NCBI GenBank assembly: GCA_030686995.1 | Contig: CM060687.1 | Location: 167,820,090 to 167,884,089, forward strand | From: Artemisia argyi | Lineage: Eukaryota > Streptophyta > Magnoliopsida > Asterales > Asteraceae | DNA: 64,000 bases | Direction: 5' to 3' | Shown: piece after piece, positions 47,501 through 59,027 of the stretch | Position numbering within the stretch: the first letter of the stretch is position 1 | Layout: each line of letters begins with the position of its first letter | The notes under the pieces: model-generated | Databases searched by the model: none | The model's input: the letters and a program-made list of their open reading frames with translations, nothing else | Told to the model about the DNA's origin: nothing | Translations under genes and position numbers: made by a program

Positions 47501-50500
47501 GTGTCAGGTTTTGCTGAAGAGCTTTCTATTGGGGTATCAATGGCCTTGAAATCAGAGGGTCCATCAAAAGCTTCAACTTTTTTTGCAGCAACAGGCGATG
47601 ATGGTAAGACAACATCTTCTGCAGCGCTTTTAGCAACTTCTTTCGAAAGTAGCTGTTTGTATAACTCAGCAGCTCTTGAGGTGTATTTGGCCTCAATTTT
47701 GCCTCCATCAGTCCACCCGTGCTGCTTGAAGAAAACCTGAGCACGATTGTTGCCCCCAAATGCCATCATCTTCAGCTGATCTGGTGTCCATGAATCTAAA
47801 TTGGTAGACCTGTAAAGAGTTAACAGCTTAATGAGTAAAAAATGATTACTTTCTAAGGAAACCAAAGCCATATTTCCTGTCTAAGAAGATAGGCTTCTTG
47901 CAGAGATACTGTAGTCAACTATGTGTGCTTTTGAAGCATTTGAAGTTTAAACTTGTCAGAGTTCGTATTGAAATTGCAGATCATGTTTATAACATGGAGT
48001 AACAGTTTCTAAACATATCAGATTTTTGGATGCCGTCTTTTACCGTGCCTATGTGCTATAAGTTTATCATGCAGAATTTTATGATATTAATATATTATCA
48101 TTCAAAAAAGAAATCCAAGTATTTAACGGACATGGAGATTGACAAGGCTACATTGAATCAAACTTATAGTTGTGATATCTATCTGCAGCTTCCGGCACTT
48201 GAGCCTCATCACCCACCAGAAAAAGTGGGACAAATTTTCATTAAATTTCCTCAAACTCCCACTTCCACATAGTTAACAGAACTACAGGATAACATTGGGT
48301 CACTATAGTTATGCATTCAAATTCCGGAAAGAGAAACTTTTGAAGGCTCTAATATATAGACCTCCGAGATTTTCAAACGGCATATTCCTGTTGTTTGACA
48401 TTAAGTTCCCTGATTTACATTTGACACCACTTATATCCTATTTATAGTTCCCGTATAAATTTCAGTTGATATATTCAAAGTTTAATAAACCAACATATAC
48501 ATCCAACCTACGGTAAATAAACCAACACATTATTGTCAAATGAACATATAAAACAAGGACTATCACCTATTTAGATATAATACAGATTCTTATTGCCCAA
48601 AGAACAGCAACTTTATACTGTGGTAATGACTAGTTCGCTAAATTAACGAGTTCTAGATAATTCAATAGAAATGCAGTAGTGCACTATGACCCCATGGGAC
48701 AGATAGATCTGTCCCATGCCATAACACCTTACAACATTTAGTCATTTACTTGAGATCAGAGGTCAGCTAAACATTTCGAAAAATAGCAAGCAAACACACG
48801 TACCTAATGCAATAAATAGCACAATATGCGACAACTGTTGATTGTCAAAGACCTAACTGAGACTAGTTTTATCTTTTACAGCAAACTAAATTCCAAATCT
48901 CTTCGAGAATAGGGCGATTCGCTACACCCGTTGATCATCATATATCTAAAATCTAATCATCGTCAATTGATCCTACTACTTATCTTCCAACATATTATAT
49001 CTCAAATTTACACCAATAACCCTAAAATACAGTAAACTTTAATCTTACTTAAAAGATAAATTACTACATTTAAGTCAAATATAAGTTACTTAATACATAA
49101 TCAATTCCACAAAACCTGATTATATCAATAAGCATATAAATAATCATAAAATGAATATCTAAATGTCTATACAGTTACACCTAAGAAAACTGATATGCAA
49201 TGTACTGCGCGATTTGTTATAACTGATTAATAAAACAAGGTTAAATTAAATCAGATTGCACACTAAATTTAAGTCGAATCTAAGCTAAGTAAATCCATAA
49301 TTCATTCTACATAACCGATACGAACACCTAAGGCATGTTCATCGCCAATTGATCCTACTGATCATCTTAAAGGTTTGATCAAACTTAACAGATACATTAC
49401 TACATTTAACTTGAATCTAAGTTACTTAATCCATCATTTATTCAACAAAAAACTACAACTAAATCAATAAAACAATACACGAATTAATAAGAAGTCACGA
49501 CTAATGAACCTAGCTTTATGGTATAACAACGTCATAATACAGTAAAACATATAAGTAACTACATTTAAGTCAAATCTAACTTACTTCATTTAAACATCAA
49601 ATAAAAAAATACAAAAATTACATAAAAGTATACCAAACGTAACTGATATGAACACCAAGGCTACACCGCCTAGTTTGATCTAAAAAGCACACTATATTAC
49701 AAAACCGCAAACAATTGACAACGAGGACAGTAAAATAACATTACACGTAAATTAACTACATTTCAGTCAAATCTAACTTATTTCATCTTAATTAACTCAA
49801 TAAAACCTAATCACATAAAATTTTATAAAAATAAAAAAGTGAATAATTATATATACCTAACGAAACTGATATGAACACCGAGGCTACAATGCCTAGTTTG
49901 ATCTAAAAAACACATTAAATTACAAAACCGCAAACAATTCGCAGTAATAACGCAAATATAAACTACATTTAAGTCAAATCTAACTTACTTGATTTAAACA
50001 TCAAATAAATAAATAAAAAGGTATAATACCTAACGAAACTGATATCAACACCGAGACTAAGATGTGTAGTTTGATCTAAAAAGCACATTAAATTATCGAA
50101 CCGCAAAAAATTGGCGAGGCAGACGGTAAAATTTGAATCAAATTACGCGTATAATTAACTACATTCCAGTCAAATCTAACTTACTTCATCTTAATAAACT
50201 CAATAAAACCTAATCACATAAAATTTTATAAAATAAAAAAAATGAATAATTATATATACCTAACGAAACTGATGTGAACGCCGAGACTACGATGCGTAGC
50301 GGAACAATCAATACACAAAAAAATCCCGTACGTCACCGACGCCCACGTCGGATTCCTCGCGTTACAATCAAAACACATCTGTCATTAATTAGATCAATTC
50401 AATTCAATTAAATAATAATAATAACAAAAACAGATCTGATAACAAATTTTATAAAAGGTGACCTTGTTTTCTGATTTGGATTTAAGTTTCCTGAAAACAG

Positions 50501-50534
50501 CGTTTTTGTCGGTGAATGAATCGGAGGAAGCCAT
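44590..50534 (-). CDS. ARF GTPase-activating protein, AGD8/9/10 (Glo3/ArfGAP2-3) type
   Basis: Seven exons were assembled on the minus strand, each with GT/AG borders: 50463-50534, 50260-50378, 47383-47809, 46713-46973, 45857-45979, 45391-45486 and 44590-44697. They total 1,206 nt, or 401 aa, close to Arabidopsis AGD8/9/10. The protein starts [20 protein letters not shown]. The ArfGAP zinc finger uses Cys26, 29, 46 and 49 (CX2CX16CX2C), with the catalytic Arg54 in [25 protein letters not shown] follows. The C-terminal half has the Glo3-type repeats ISSAQFFGD and ISSADLFGH. Such proteins stimulate GTP hydrolysis on ARF1 in COPI transport at the Golgi. No lesion is visible. Intron 2 is 2.45 kb and repetitive. 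The exon structure is predicted, not transcript-supported. Confidence 0.9.
47810..49560 (-). other. AGD intron 2, remaining part
   Basis: AT-rich intron between exon 3 and the tandem repeats. I see no gene. Weaker traces of the repeat motif (an AACCGATACGAACACC-like stretch near 49312) suggest the array once extended further. Confidence 0.6.
49561..50260 (-). repeat. About 200-bp tandem repeats with decayed exon-2 ends in AGD intron 2
   Basis: Four units begin ACATTTAAGTCAAATCTAAC or a close variant at 49561, 49758, 49965 and 50161 (197, 207 and 196 bp apart). Units 1 and 3 are most alike, as are 2 and 4, suggesting a doubled 400-bp unit. Each carries a version of AACTGATATGAACACCGAG, which on the minus strand is the coding end of exon 2 plus its splice donor. 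Unit 4 runs into the real exon 2. The older copies have base changes and probably do not code. Confidence 0.85.
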
Positions 50535-50850
50535 TGGATTGATTCCCGTGAGGAGATTTTGTTTGGGATTTTTAGGGATTTTGATTTTAAGCTCTCTCTC
50601 CTCAGGGTTTTTTTTTATAAAAATTTGATTTGATGAATGTGGGTGTTGTGAAATGTGTTTTTATAAAAAAAGAAATGGATCGGTGATTTGATTTTTTGGT
50701 TAGTTGGGTTTCTTTTCTTTTCTGTGTTGTTACGTTTTTTTGTTTTTGTTTTATGGAGAGGGGAAGGAAGTTACGGAAATGGCCTTGGGATTGGTGTTGT
50801 GTTCTTTTCGCAATTAGTTGGGTTCATTTTAAACTTTAAAGTAGATCTTT
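50535..50850 (-). promoter_or_regulatory. 5' UTR and promoter region of the AGD gene
   Basis: On the minus strand the first 80 bases before the ATG are rich in GAGA-type purine runs, read from a CTCTCTCTCCTC stretch at about 50591. ATAAAA-like sequences lie further upstream (about 50616 and 50662). The exact start site cannot be set from sequence. A MITE sits directly upstream. Confidence 0.45.
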
Positions 50851-51250
50851 CCGGTAAGGATTCAGTGAGAAGAAAACTTAAAATGAGAAGGATGAGAAAT
50901 AACTATAACGATACATTTGAGATGCATCGACTTTATTTAGATGCATCTCTATTCATTTAGATACATCTCAATTAGTTCCGAAAAGTGATTTGAAGTGAAA
51001 ACGATGCAAAGTAGTACAAATAACAAATTTGACCCGCAGATGATGATGACGAAAAATGTATAGGATTTATCTAACTTGATGAAATGCATCTAAGATATGT
51101 ATATGCATCTAATTTTTTGCTAGAAAATATATTATGGGGAATATAAAAGATTAGGGATGCATCTAATTTAAGTCAATGCATCTCAAATGTATGGTTATAG
51201 TTATTTCTCATCCTTCTCATTTTAAGTTTTCTTCTCATTTGATCCTAAGT
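50851..51250. mobile_element. 400-bp MITE with long terminal inverted repeats (Mutator-like?)
   Basis: The left arm (about 50855-50935) is nearly the exact reverse complement of the right arm (about 51172-51246). Both arms carry AAAACTTAAAATGAGAAGGA and GAGATGCAT blocks. Flanks TAGATCTTT (50842-50850) and CAGATCTTT (51251-51259) make an 8/9 match, which would fit a 9-bp Mutator-type duplication. No gene is inside. It lies about 320 bases upstream of the AGD start codon. Confidence 0.7.
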
Positions 51251-51542
51251 CAGATCTTTACTACTTATAATGTCAAAAAAGTCAAAGTGAAAAGTGAACT
51301 CCTTAACTTTTGATCAATCCCCAAATTGCCCTTGTCACTATAATAAGGAAACCATATAAAATGTAGGAACCATGTAAAAGGAAACCATATATCTTAACTA
51401 CACTAGGTGAGTACCTGTGCATAGCAACGGAGGTTCCTAGCGGCAGACAATTAATGATATGCGATATGTATTAAGCGTTTCGCATGACATTCAAAATAGA
51501 ACGTGAAAATATCAAAATGTAATTGCAAATGGTCGTAAATGT

Positions 51543-51928
51543 TGTTAGGAATACGAATATTCAGATAAAGACTCGGTCACCCCAAGTATTACTCAGCATC
51601 ACGTAGCTCGTAGAATTATCCTTAATATAGCTAGTACATAGTTTAATAGTAGTTAATGTATGTAAATAGTATTCGTAGAGTGGGTCGGGTCTTTACCTAC
51701 TGTCAGCTCACTCTACAGCTCGTTTCATGGAGCACCAAGTATTGTAGTATAAATACCCTCTCCCACCCAAGGGAGAGGGTTGGACCTTTCACTTGAAGCT
51801 AATACATTTCTCTTATTTCTCTATCTAGAAAAGGCTCCCGCTTTCTCTCTCTAAAACTCTTCTCTTCTCTTCTAATTCGATCCAAACAACAAGTAACCAT
51901 ACATGTTTATGATTATGAATATCCTACA
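51543..51928 (+). repeat. Copia C 5' LTR
   Basis: It starts TGTTAGGAATACG and ends AATATCCTACA. GTATAAATACC near 51749 is a good TATA box, placing the transcript start in the following CT-rich part. Confidence 0.93.
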
Positions 51929-51929
51929 A

Positions 51930-51944
51930 TTGGTATCAAGAGCC
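51930..51944 (+). other. Copia C primer-binding site
   Basis: TTGGTATCAAGAGCC lies one base after the LTR. It is the plant copia form of the initiator-Met tRNA site. Confidence 0.85.
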
Positions 51945-52177
51945 AACGTTTCATCTTAGGGCCTTGAAGAATCGAATTTGGAGTGGTTTTGTGTAGTTTT
52001 TGTGAGTTATAAGAGTTTTATTGAAAACATCTTAGTTTGATCTTTCTTGGGTTATTTAATGTGTTAGAGATGTACTTTTATGATCCTTGGTACTAATACA
52101 ACATTAGGGTTCAGTTGGTTATACCATATCTTAAGCCTATTTGAAGTTTGGATTAGATTTAGGGCGTATTTCATTGT

Positions 52178-52530
52178 TGCGGTTAACTCAACTGTTACAT
52201 TGCTTATCTGCGGTTAGTTCCTGATCTCTGTGGTTAGTTTGTCTGCGATTACTATTTTGGGAATACAAACAAATCGCAAGGAAAGTGACAGTTTTGGACT
52301 TTTGTCAACTGCGATTAGCTCCTGCGGTTAAGTGGGTTGCGGTTAGATCTTTGTGGTTAGCTTCTCTTGCGGTTTGATCACTCTGCGGTTAACTCCCTGC
52401 GGTTAGTTGCTCCCTGCGGTTAGTCACTCCCTGCGGTTATCTCACCTTGTGGTTACCTTTCATGCGGTTTGCTTCTGTTGCGGTTTGCTCCTCTTTGCGG
52501 TTACCTTGCCTGATCCTGCGGTTAACTCTG
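52178..52530 (+). repeat. TGCGGTTA-type short-motif repeat in copia C leader
   Basis: About 18 copies of TGCGGTTA or close variants (TGTGGTTA, TGCGATTA, TGCGGTTT) are spaced 10-25 bases apart in the untranslated leader between PBS and gag. Copies are interspersed with CTCC and CACTCC. No frame is supported. Confidence 0.85.
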
Positions 52531-52846
52531 TTTGACCAAAGTTGACTTTTTACGTCGAACCTTCAAACGGTCATAACTTTTGAACCGTAACTCCGTTTTC
52601 AGCGAATTAGCTGTCAAAACGTCCGGAACAGACTGAATATTGTGAAGTTTCACCACGAAGTCGTGAAACGAATTTTTCGAGGCCCAAATCACCTCCGGAG
52701 TGAAGTAATTGAGGTTTTAAGTTTTTAAACCAAATTTTCACCAAATATTCGAGGCCAAACTTGCATCTACCAAACCAAATCAAAACTAAACAACATATAA
52801 CCTTGTCATAACAAACAATCACCACTCTTAACTTACCATCACTGCT

Positions 52847-55594
52847 ATGGAATCTTCGTGCTCGAATTCTAATGACAATGTGCTTCATCAGCCAATTAAA
52901 TTGCCCGAAAATGCAAAGGATAGTCGCATTGAATGTTTTCGATCACTCCATTCACATCTCAAGGTTCTCTTTGCAAAACCTGGATACTTGGGAGGTTTCA
53001 ATCGTGCATTCGCAACACTCTTTGGTCAAAATGTTGAGACCTTCACAGTCAAAATGACTCTACACTTAGATCAACTTCAACAACAACTTGAAACAGGTGA
53101 ATTTTCTGAAGGTAGTTCTATGGCTGCATTCTGTGTGATCAACAACCAACTCCAAGCGTTCATTGATTCACGATTCACTGAGGAGTATGATCATGAGTGT
53201 CAAATGATGAAAAGGAGCTTTGCTACTCATACGGGAATTGAAGTTGACGTTTTTAAAGTCACACTACTCCAACTCATGGGTAATGTGAAGGAGTACATTA
53301 TGGAAAGAGCACAACACAAACTCAAGCATGAAGACAAGGTGAAGGCATGTCGGGAGCAATCAAGTGATAATATTGTGGATACAGGTAAAGCATCGGATAC
53401 TGGGTTAGTTGTCACCGAAGTCAGAGGATCAGAGACTGATAAGCTTAACACAACGAACAGTTCAATGACTCCTACACGTGATGTGGATGCATATATCAGA
53501 CCGGTAAAAGAACATGTGTCATGTGCTAAGGTACTCGAACTGTGTAACATAGTTGATGAACAAAAGATTCCTAACAAAGTACAACCGACAAACGATGTCG
53601 ATTCAGATGTTGTTGACATGGGAAATAGCAATGTTGACCCATGTGAACAACATATGAAACACAATGAAGTGTCTGTTGTACAATGTAGTGCATCTTCTGT
53701 TTTAAATGATGATTGTGTGTTGCATGAGAACACTGCCTATAACCCTGATGACTCCTTGACCACTAGATTTAATATCCTTAAGGATCAGGTGGCAATGTAT
53801 GAACAACGTGCTAGATTTGAACTCACTGGACGTGAGCAGAACATGGAATGGCAAATGCGTGCATACATATCTGAAAATAATCTTAAGCGAGAAAGATTGA
53901 AAAGGGAGTTACAATCTTTGCAAAAACAACTGGATCAAACTGTTAAACAAAAACAAGAGATTCAGAAAGGCTTAAACACACTCAAACATGATTTCAAAGA
54001 AAAGGAAACAAAACTCCTAAATGATTTCTTTAGTCTTAAAATCCTAAAAAATAAACTTGATGATAAGTTATATACGCAAGTCCAAACCATTCAAACTGCT
54101 CAAATGATGCACAAACATAGGAAGTTGAGTGATGATCATAGTGAGAAGGATTCTACTAAGCCAAAAGCCAATTTCCTTAGAAGCGGTATAGGTGCACAAC
54201 CGGCATTATATGATGCAAACATTATGCTTGAGCCTAATCATGCCCCACCTGATGCTACATCTGATGATGAGGGCAATGAGATAGAAGATAGAACCAGAGA
54301 AAAACTTGCTGAGAAATTAAGGGATCCCCAGTGCATAGCTAATAAATTCTTGTACAATTATGATTACTCTGAAGATAATCAATTAGCTATCTTTGTCCCA
54401 CAAAAGAAATTTACTCCAGAGCAATTCTTCTGGAACATTGACATGGAAAAGATGCAAGCAGAAAGAATAGTGGGAAAAACACGTACAGTTTTTCGGATAG
54501 CTGGCCCAACGATATATCCCATTAACACACCACGACATCTTGTTCCTTTCACCCTCCCCACGCAAAATAATACACTAATTGCCTTATATGTCTTTGGTCA
54601 ATTATTCGCTGATTTTGATAAAACATGTAAAAAGAGAATAACACCAACGGGTATTACTGAAGGGGAAAGAGGTTTTGAGCAAACAAAACAATGTTACCTA
54701 ACTGAAGTCATGCCATTTTTCAAACTTCTCAAAGAACATTTTGAGGGCCTTAAAAATACCATTAATGATGATGTGACTCAAATGAAAAAGGTTTTTAAAG
54801 ATGTGGAAAATGAGGGTAAACAATTGGCAATTGATCTTAAATGCAGTGAAGTTACGAGAAAAAATATTCTCATCATGAATGAGAATTTGATTACTAAATG
54901 TGTTGCTCAGGACGTATTTTATACTGCTACTGATTCTACGTTATCTGCCTGCCAATTTCATGAGATGTCTATTGCATTGACCGCTTTCCAGAATCGTGTT
55001 GTTGAGCTTGAGGGGGAGAATTTAAAATTGCGTGAGAAAATTCAAAACGATGACCATGATAAAATGGTCAGGCATTTGTCGAAACTAGAGGTTGATAATC
55101 TTAATTTGCAATTAAAGTGTCAACATTTAGAAGAAAGAACTAAAATCTCAAATGCCAAGACATCTTCGGATGCTCCTGAATTTGATGCATATTTTGAATT
55201 AGCCAAACGTGATGAAAAGATTCAATCTCACACTAACACGATTCGGAACCTGAGGGTCCAAATTGCCCAATTGAAGTCAAACAAGAGTGATGTGATTAGC
55301 ACCCAAAAACCACAGTCTATAGATTCTCAGAATTTTCAATTTCATGATACCATTAATAAATTGCAACATGAAAATGATTGGTTTCGTGCTAAAAATTCAA
55401 AAGTTAAACAACAATACAAAGAGTTATATGATTCAATTAAGATCACACGTGATATAAACAGTGAAAAGATAACTTCTTTGCTTAAAGAGATTGAGAATCT
55501 AAAGACTCAGGTGAAGGGAAAATGCCAATCATCACTTGTGATAATGTTGTTCAAAAGATTTCTGCTTGTAAGAAGTACGCAATTGATGCTGTGA
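52847..55594 (+). CDS. Copia C Gag, long coiled-coil form (915-aa frame)
   Basis: The frame starts at MESSCSNSNDN, about 920 bases after the PBS. An N-terminal region (about residues 45-160) carries GYLGGFNRAFATLFG, MTLHLDQLQQQLE and GSSMAAF, sequences I associate with gag of Asteraceae copia elements. Long helical heptad regions follow (about 320-425, 640-700 and 720-910). A central block (FTPEQFFWNIDMEKMQAE, about 522-540) is also typical of the family. The C-terminal ~25 residues from KGKCQSS on are out of frame: a shift in an A-run near 55520 leaves the rest in the next ORF. Coiled coils probably serve particle assembly. Confidence 0.85.
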   Translation: MESSCSNSNDNVLHQPIKLPENAKDSRIECFRSLHSHLKVLFAKPGYLGGFNRAFATLFGQNVETFTVKMTLHLDQLQQQLETGEFSEGSSMAAFCVINNQLQAFIDSRFTEEYDHECQMMKRSFATHTGIEVDVFKVTLLQLMGNVKEYIMERAQHKLKHEDKVKACREQSSDNIVDTGKASDTGLVVTEVRGSETDKLNTTNSSMTPTRDVDAYIRPVKEHVSCAKVLELCNIVDEQKIPNKVQPTNDVDSDVVDMGNSNVDPCEQHMKHNEVSVVQCSASSVLNDDCVLHENTAYNPDDSLTTRFNILKDQVAMYEQRARFELTGREQNMEWQMRAYISENNLKRERLKRELQSLQKQLDQTVKQKQEIQKGLNTLKHDFKEKETKLLNDFFSLKILKNKLDDKLYTQVQTIQTAQMMHKHRKLSDDHSEKDSTKPKANFLRSGIGAQPALYDANIMLEPNHAPPDATSDDEGNEIEDRTREKLAEKLRDPQCIANKFLYNYDYSEDNQLAIFVPQKKFTPEQFFWNIDMEKMQAERIVGKTRTVFRIAGPTIYPINTPRHLVPFTLPTQNNTLIALYVFGQLFADFDKTCKKRITPTGITEGERGFEQTKQCYLTEVMPFFKLLKEHFEGLKNTINDDVTQMKKVFKDVENEGKQLAIDLKCSEVTRKNILIMNENLITKCVAQDVFYTATDSTLSACQFHEMSIALTAFQNRVVELEGENLKLREKIQNDDHDKMVRHLSKLEVDNLNLQLKCQHLEERTKISNAKTSSDAPEFDAYFELAKRDEKIQSHTNTIRNLRVQIAQLKSNKSDVISTQKPQSIDSQNFQFHDTINKLQHENDWFRAKNSKVKQQYKELYDSIKITRDINSEKITSLLKEIENLKTQVKGKCQSSLVIMLFKRFLLVRSTQLML

Positions 55595-56316
55595 ATATTC
55601 CTCTTCCCCTTAGGAATAATAAGTTAGTTCATGGAGACTATCTTAAACATCTTAAGGAGTACCTTGACTTGCTTCGTGAAACCATTGAAGAGGATAGGAT
55701 AGCAAAACCACTTGATGATGCTATTGTAGGTGCCTGCTTTCTCACTAATAGATCTCAGGAACTCTTAGAATATGCTATTGGTACATGTCCTAAAATTGAT
55801 ATCAAGCGAGATAGGTCTACTGCATCATCATCTATGACTAAGAACAAGCATGTTACCTTTGAGGTACCCTTGGAAACTTCAGATCCCAACGCATCAAAAC
55901 ATGTTCAGCAACCGGAAGTGAAAAAGACTAAAATTCCCATTAGTCCGTCTACAGGAGTAAATAGTAACACTAAAGCTAGAGAGTCTAAACCAAGGAGAAA
56001 TAGAAGGAATCATAGGACTTCACCTGATAAAAGTGTTCCTAAAAAGAAAGTAGGCGACCACATGAGGAACATTAAGTCCAACTTGAACAAAATGTGTCAT
56101 AATTCAAAACCTAATTCACGCTGCAAAGCATGTAATGAATGCATAATTTCGAGTAATCATGATAAATGTGTTGAGAAATTTCTGAAGTCGTTTAACAAAA
56201 CCCAGTTAAGAAAGTTTGGAGAGCTAAACAAAGTAAGCAAGTTTGGAAAGCAACAGGTAAACTATTTGCCAATGTTGGTTATCAATGGAAGCCCACATGA
56301 AGGAAATTCACTTTAG
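55522..56316 (+). pseudogene. Copia C Gag continuation after frameshift
   Basis: A 264-codon frame overlaps the end of the long gag frame by 73 bases and continues its sequence pattern (MPIITCDNVVQKI). It includes the basic segment RESKPRRNRRNHR and a Cys-rich part (CKACNECIISSNHDKC). No standard CCHC knuckle is seen. It is separated from the main frame by a single shift at the A-run, best explained as a one-base deletion. The frame stops at 56316 before the pol remnants. Confidence 0.8.
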
Positions 56317-57600
56317 GAGAACAGTGCCCTTTAACTAGGATAACCAACTCTAAAGTAGTGCCTATTAAGGAATGGAAGCCAACTGGTAGAACTTTCCCTT
56401 TGGAGACCCAATGTCCTTTAACTAGGCCCATTGCATCTACTAGTGAAATTGTCACCATTAAAACGAATGAACCTAAGGTCTTAGTAGCTCCAGAACTTGT
56501 TTGCACTATCCAACAGGAACCCAACTCAAATTGGGGATCCGACGCTCCAAATTTTCTGCTCTCGTCTGTTTCCAAATGCAGGTCGTACATTTCGTCCTTT
56601 GATATTTGGACTCAGGCTGCTCTAAACCTATGATTGTGATCGCTCAGGGCTCGAGAATTTCGTGAATAAGTTTATCGGGACAGTTAGATTTGGGTACCAT
56701 CATTTTGGGGTAATTATAAGTTATGGAGATTATGTTTCTGGAGACAGCTAATTTCCTGGGTATACTACGTGGAAGGACTTGGGCATAATCTGTTCTCTGT
56801 TGGTCAATATCTTGATTCCGATCTTGAAGATTGCCTTCAGAAATTACGCATGCTTCGTCTGAGAATTGGATGGTATTGATCTTCTTAAAGACAATCATGG
56901 CACAAATCTATACACCTTTTCTATCGAAGACGTGATGCGGTCCTCTCCTATTTGCCTTCTCTCAAAGACCTCAAATAACAAATCGTGGCTATGGCAACAA
57001 AGTTTTAATCACTTGAACTTTGGTACCATCTATGATCTTGCTCACGATGATCTTGCATGAGGTCTACCCAGATTAAAGTTCGAAAAAGAACTTCTTCATT
57101 CGGCTTGTTAACTGGTAAACGAAAGAAGCATACTCACTAACCTAAAATTGTCAACACCAACATGGATGTTCTTTACACCCTTCACATGGACCCAGGCAGA
57201 CCAATACGTGTGAAGAGTATAAATGGGAAGTAATGTGTACTCGTTGTTGTCGACGAATACTCTCGGTTTACATGGGTAAAGTTTTTGAGAACCAAGGACG
57301 TGACTCCAGAAGTTATCATAAAACTCATCAAACAACTGCTAGTAAGACTCACATAACCATCAGAATCATTCGGACAAACAATGGAACGAAGTTTATCAAC
57401 AAACAACTCGTTCTACTTCTCCAAGGCACCGATGATCCTATGGGCGGAAGCAATTGCTACAGCTTGTTACACCGAAAACCGATACTTGATACATACTCTT
57501 CACAACAAAACTCCATATGAGCTGATACATGACAAGAAACCGGATCTCACCTCTCTATTTGTGTTTGGTGCTTTATGCTACCCTACAAAATGACAGTCTA
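56317..57600 (+). pseudogene. Copia C GAG-pre-integrase and integrase remnants
   Basis: Coding similarity is spread over several frames. EWKPTGRTFP occurs near 56370, and the pre-integrase pieces HNLFSVGQ (about 56788) and SPICLLSK with SWLWQQSFNHLNFGTI occur at about 56946-57030. Integrase pieces (DEYSRFTWVKF at about 57255, KAPMILWAEAIATACYTENR, NKTPYELIHDKKPDLT) lie between 57250 and 57600. Many stops and shifts separate them, and the central integrase segment between the second and third catalytic acids is deleted. Confidence 0.8.
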
Positions 57601-59027
57601 GATATGGGAATGTTATAAGCTAAAACTGGTATTGGATTCTGCGTTGGTTACGCTTCAGATAGTAAGGGATACCGAGTCTACAACAAACGAACCCGATAAA
57701 TCCTGGAAACCGTTCACGTCACATTCGTTGAGCTGACTGAGCATACGGCTCCTGTACACATCAGTGCAGGACCCGCGTCTAAACTTTTGTCTCCTGAATC
57801 AATCAGTTCAGGTCTTGTACAGAATCCCACTCCTACATGTACCTTATGTATCACCTACAAATGAGCATTTGAAGATCTAGTTTGACCAAATGATTGATGA
57901 ATACTTTGAGACACTTACTGATGATACACTGACACCACCAGCTGCCGCTGCTCCAGTTCTGTACAACTCAAATGGTCCATCAGTGTCTACTTGAATTGAT
58001 CAAGATGCTCAATCTGCAAGTTACTCACCATCATCGTCAAACCTTCAATCTCCTTCAGTACATCAAGGCACTGCAGTTGACAATTCTTTTGAAGTAAATT
58101 CATTTGCTCCTCTTGAAGATGCTCCGTACTAAAACTTGTTTGCTCATGAATCTTCTTCTGAGGCATCCTCTTCAAGGAATACAAACACGGTTTCTTCATG
58201 TTCCTACCTACATCCACATGAACATCTCAGAAAACAAATATAGGATACCCCGATTGACAACATTATTGGATATCCTTCTCTACCGGTGATCACACGAAGG
58301 AAACTTACCACTCATGCCTTGTGGTGCTGTTATAATTCCATACTATCCAAATTCGAACCCAAAGATTTCAAGACTGCTATCTCTAAAGTCTGTTGGGTTA
58401 ATGCGATGCAAGATGAACCTCGCAATTTCTATCGACTTAAAGTATGGGAATTGGTACTACCTCCAGACTGTGCAATGATTATAGCTCTAAGTGGATCTTC
58501 AAAGTGAAACTTGATGAGCATTATGTCGTTCTGAAAACAAGGAAAGGCTTGCTGCTAAGGGATATAATCTACAGGAAGGCATTAATTTAGAGGAACCTTT
58601 CACTCTGGTTGTTCGTATTGTAGCTATCAGAATGTCTCTCGCCAATGTTGCAAGTCAGAACATGACGATCTATCAAATGGATATGAAAATTGCATTTCTA
58701 AATGGAGAGCTGAATAAAGTTCTTTATTTCAATCAACCAGAAAGATTTGTATATTTTGATCGTCCTAACCATGTCTATCGTCTAAAATGGGCTCTCTTTG
58801 GCCTAAAACAGACGCCAAGGGCATGGTTTGATACACTGTCAAAGTTTCTCGTGGCAAACGGATTCTCCTAAGGTGTGGTGGAATAAGATGAGAATGGGGT
58901 AGTGGAACTTTACTTCATGAGGACAGAATTTCAACTGGCTGACTTCTTTACAAAGGCTCTTCCACGAGAAAGATTTCTATTCATTCTTCCGCGAATTGGA
59001 ATTTATAAGCCTTCAAGAAGAGAATGA
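57601..59027 (+). pseudogene. Copia C reverse transcriptase and RNase H remnants
   Basis: After a decayed linker, RT pieces appear at 58320-58500 (CWVNAMQDEP, KVWELVLPPD) and 58632-58871 (YQMDMKIAFLNGELN, YRLKWALFGLKQTPRAWFD). The catalytic YVDD segment and most of RNase H are deleted. The sequence jumps from FLVANGF to a C-terminal RNase H tail ([16 protein letters not shown], about 58928-58975). No active enzyme is possible. Confidence 0.82.

Noticed and set aside
47332..47871. 179-aa ORF as a complete gene starting [11 protein letters not shown]
   Set aside because: Its first residues are intron 2 sequence; ArfGAP similarity starts at the splice acceptor at 47810, so it is exon 3 of the longer gene.
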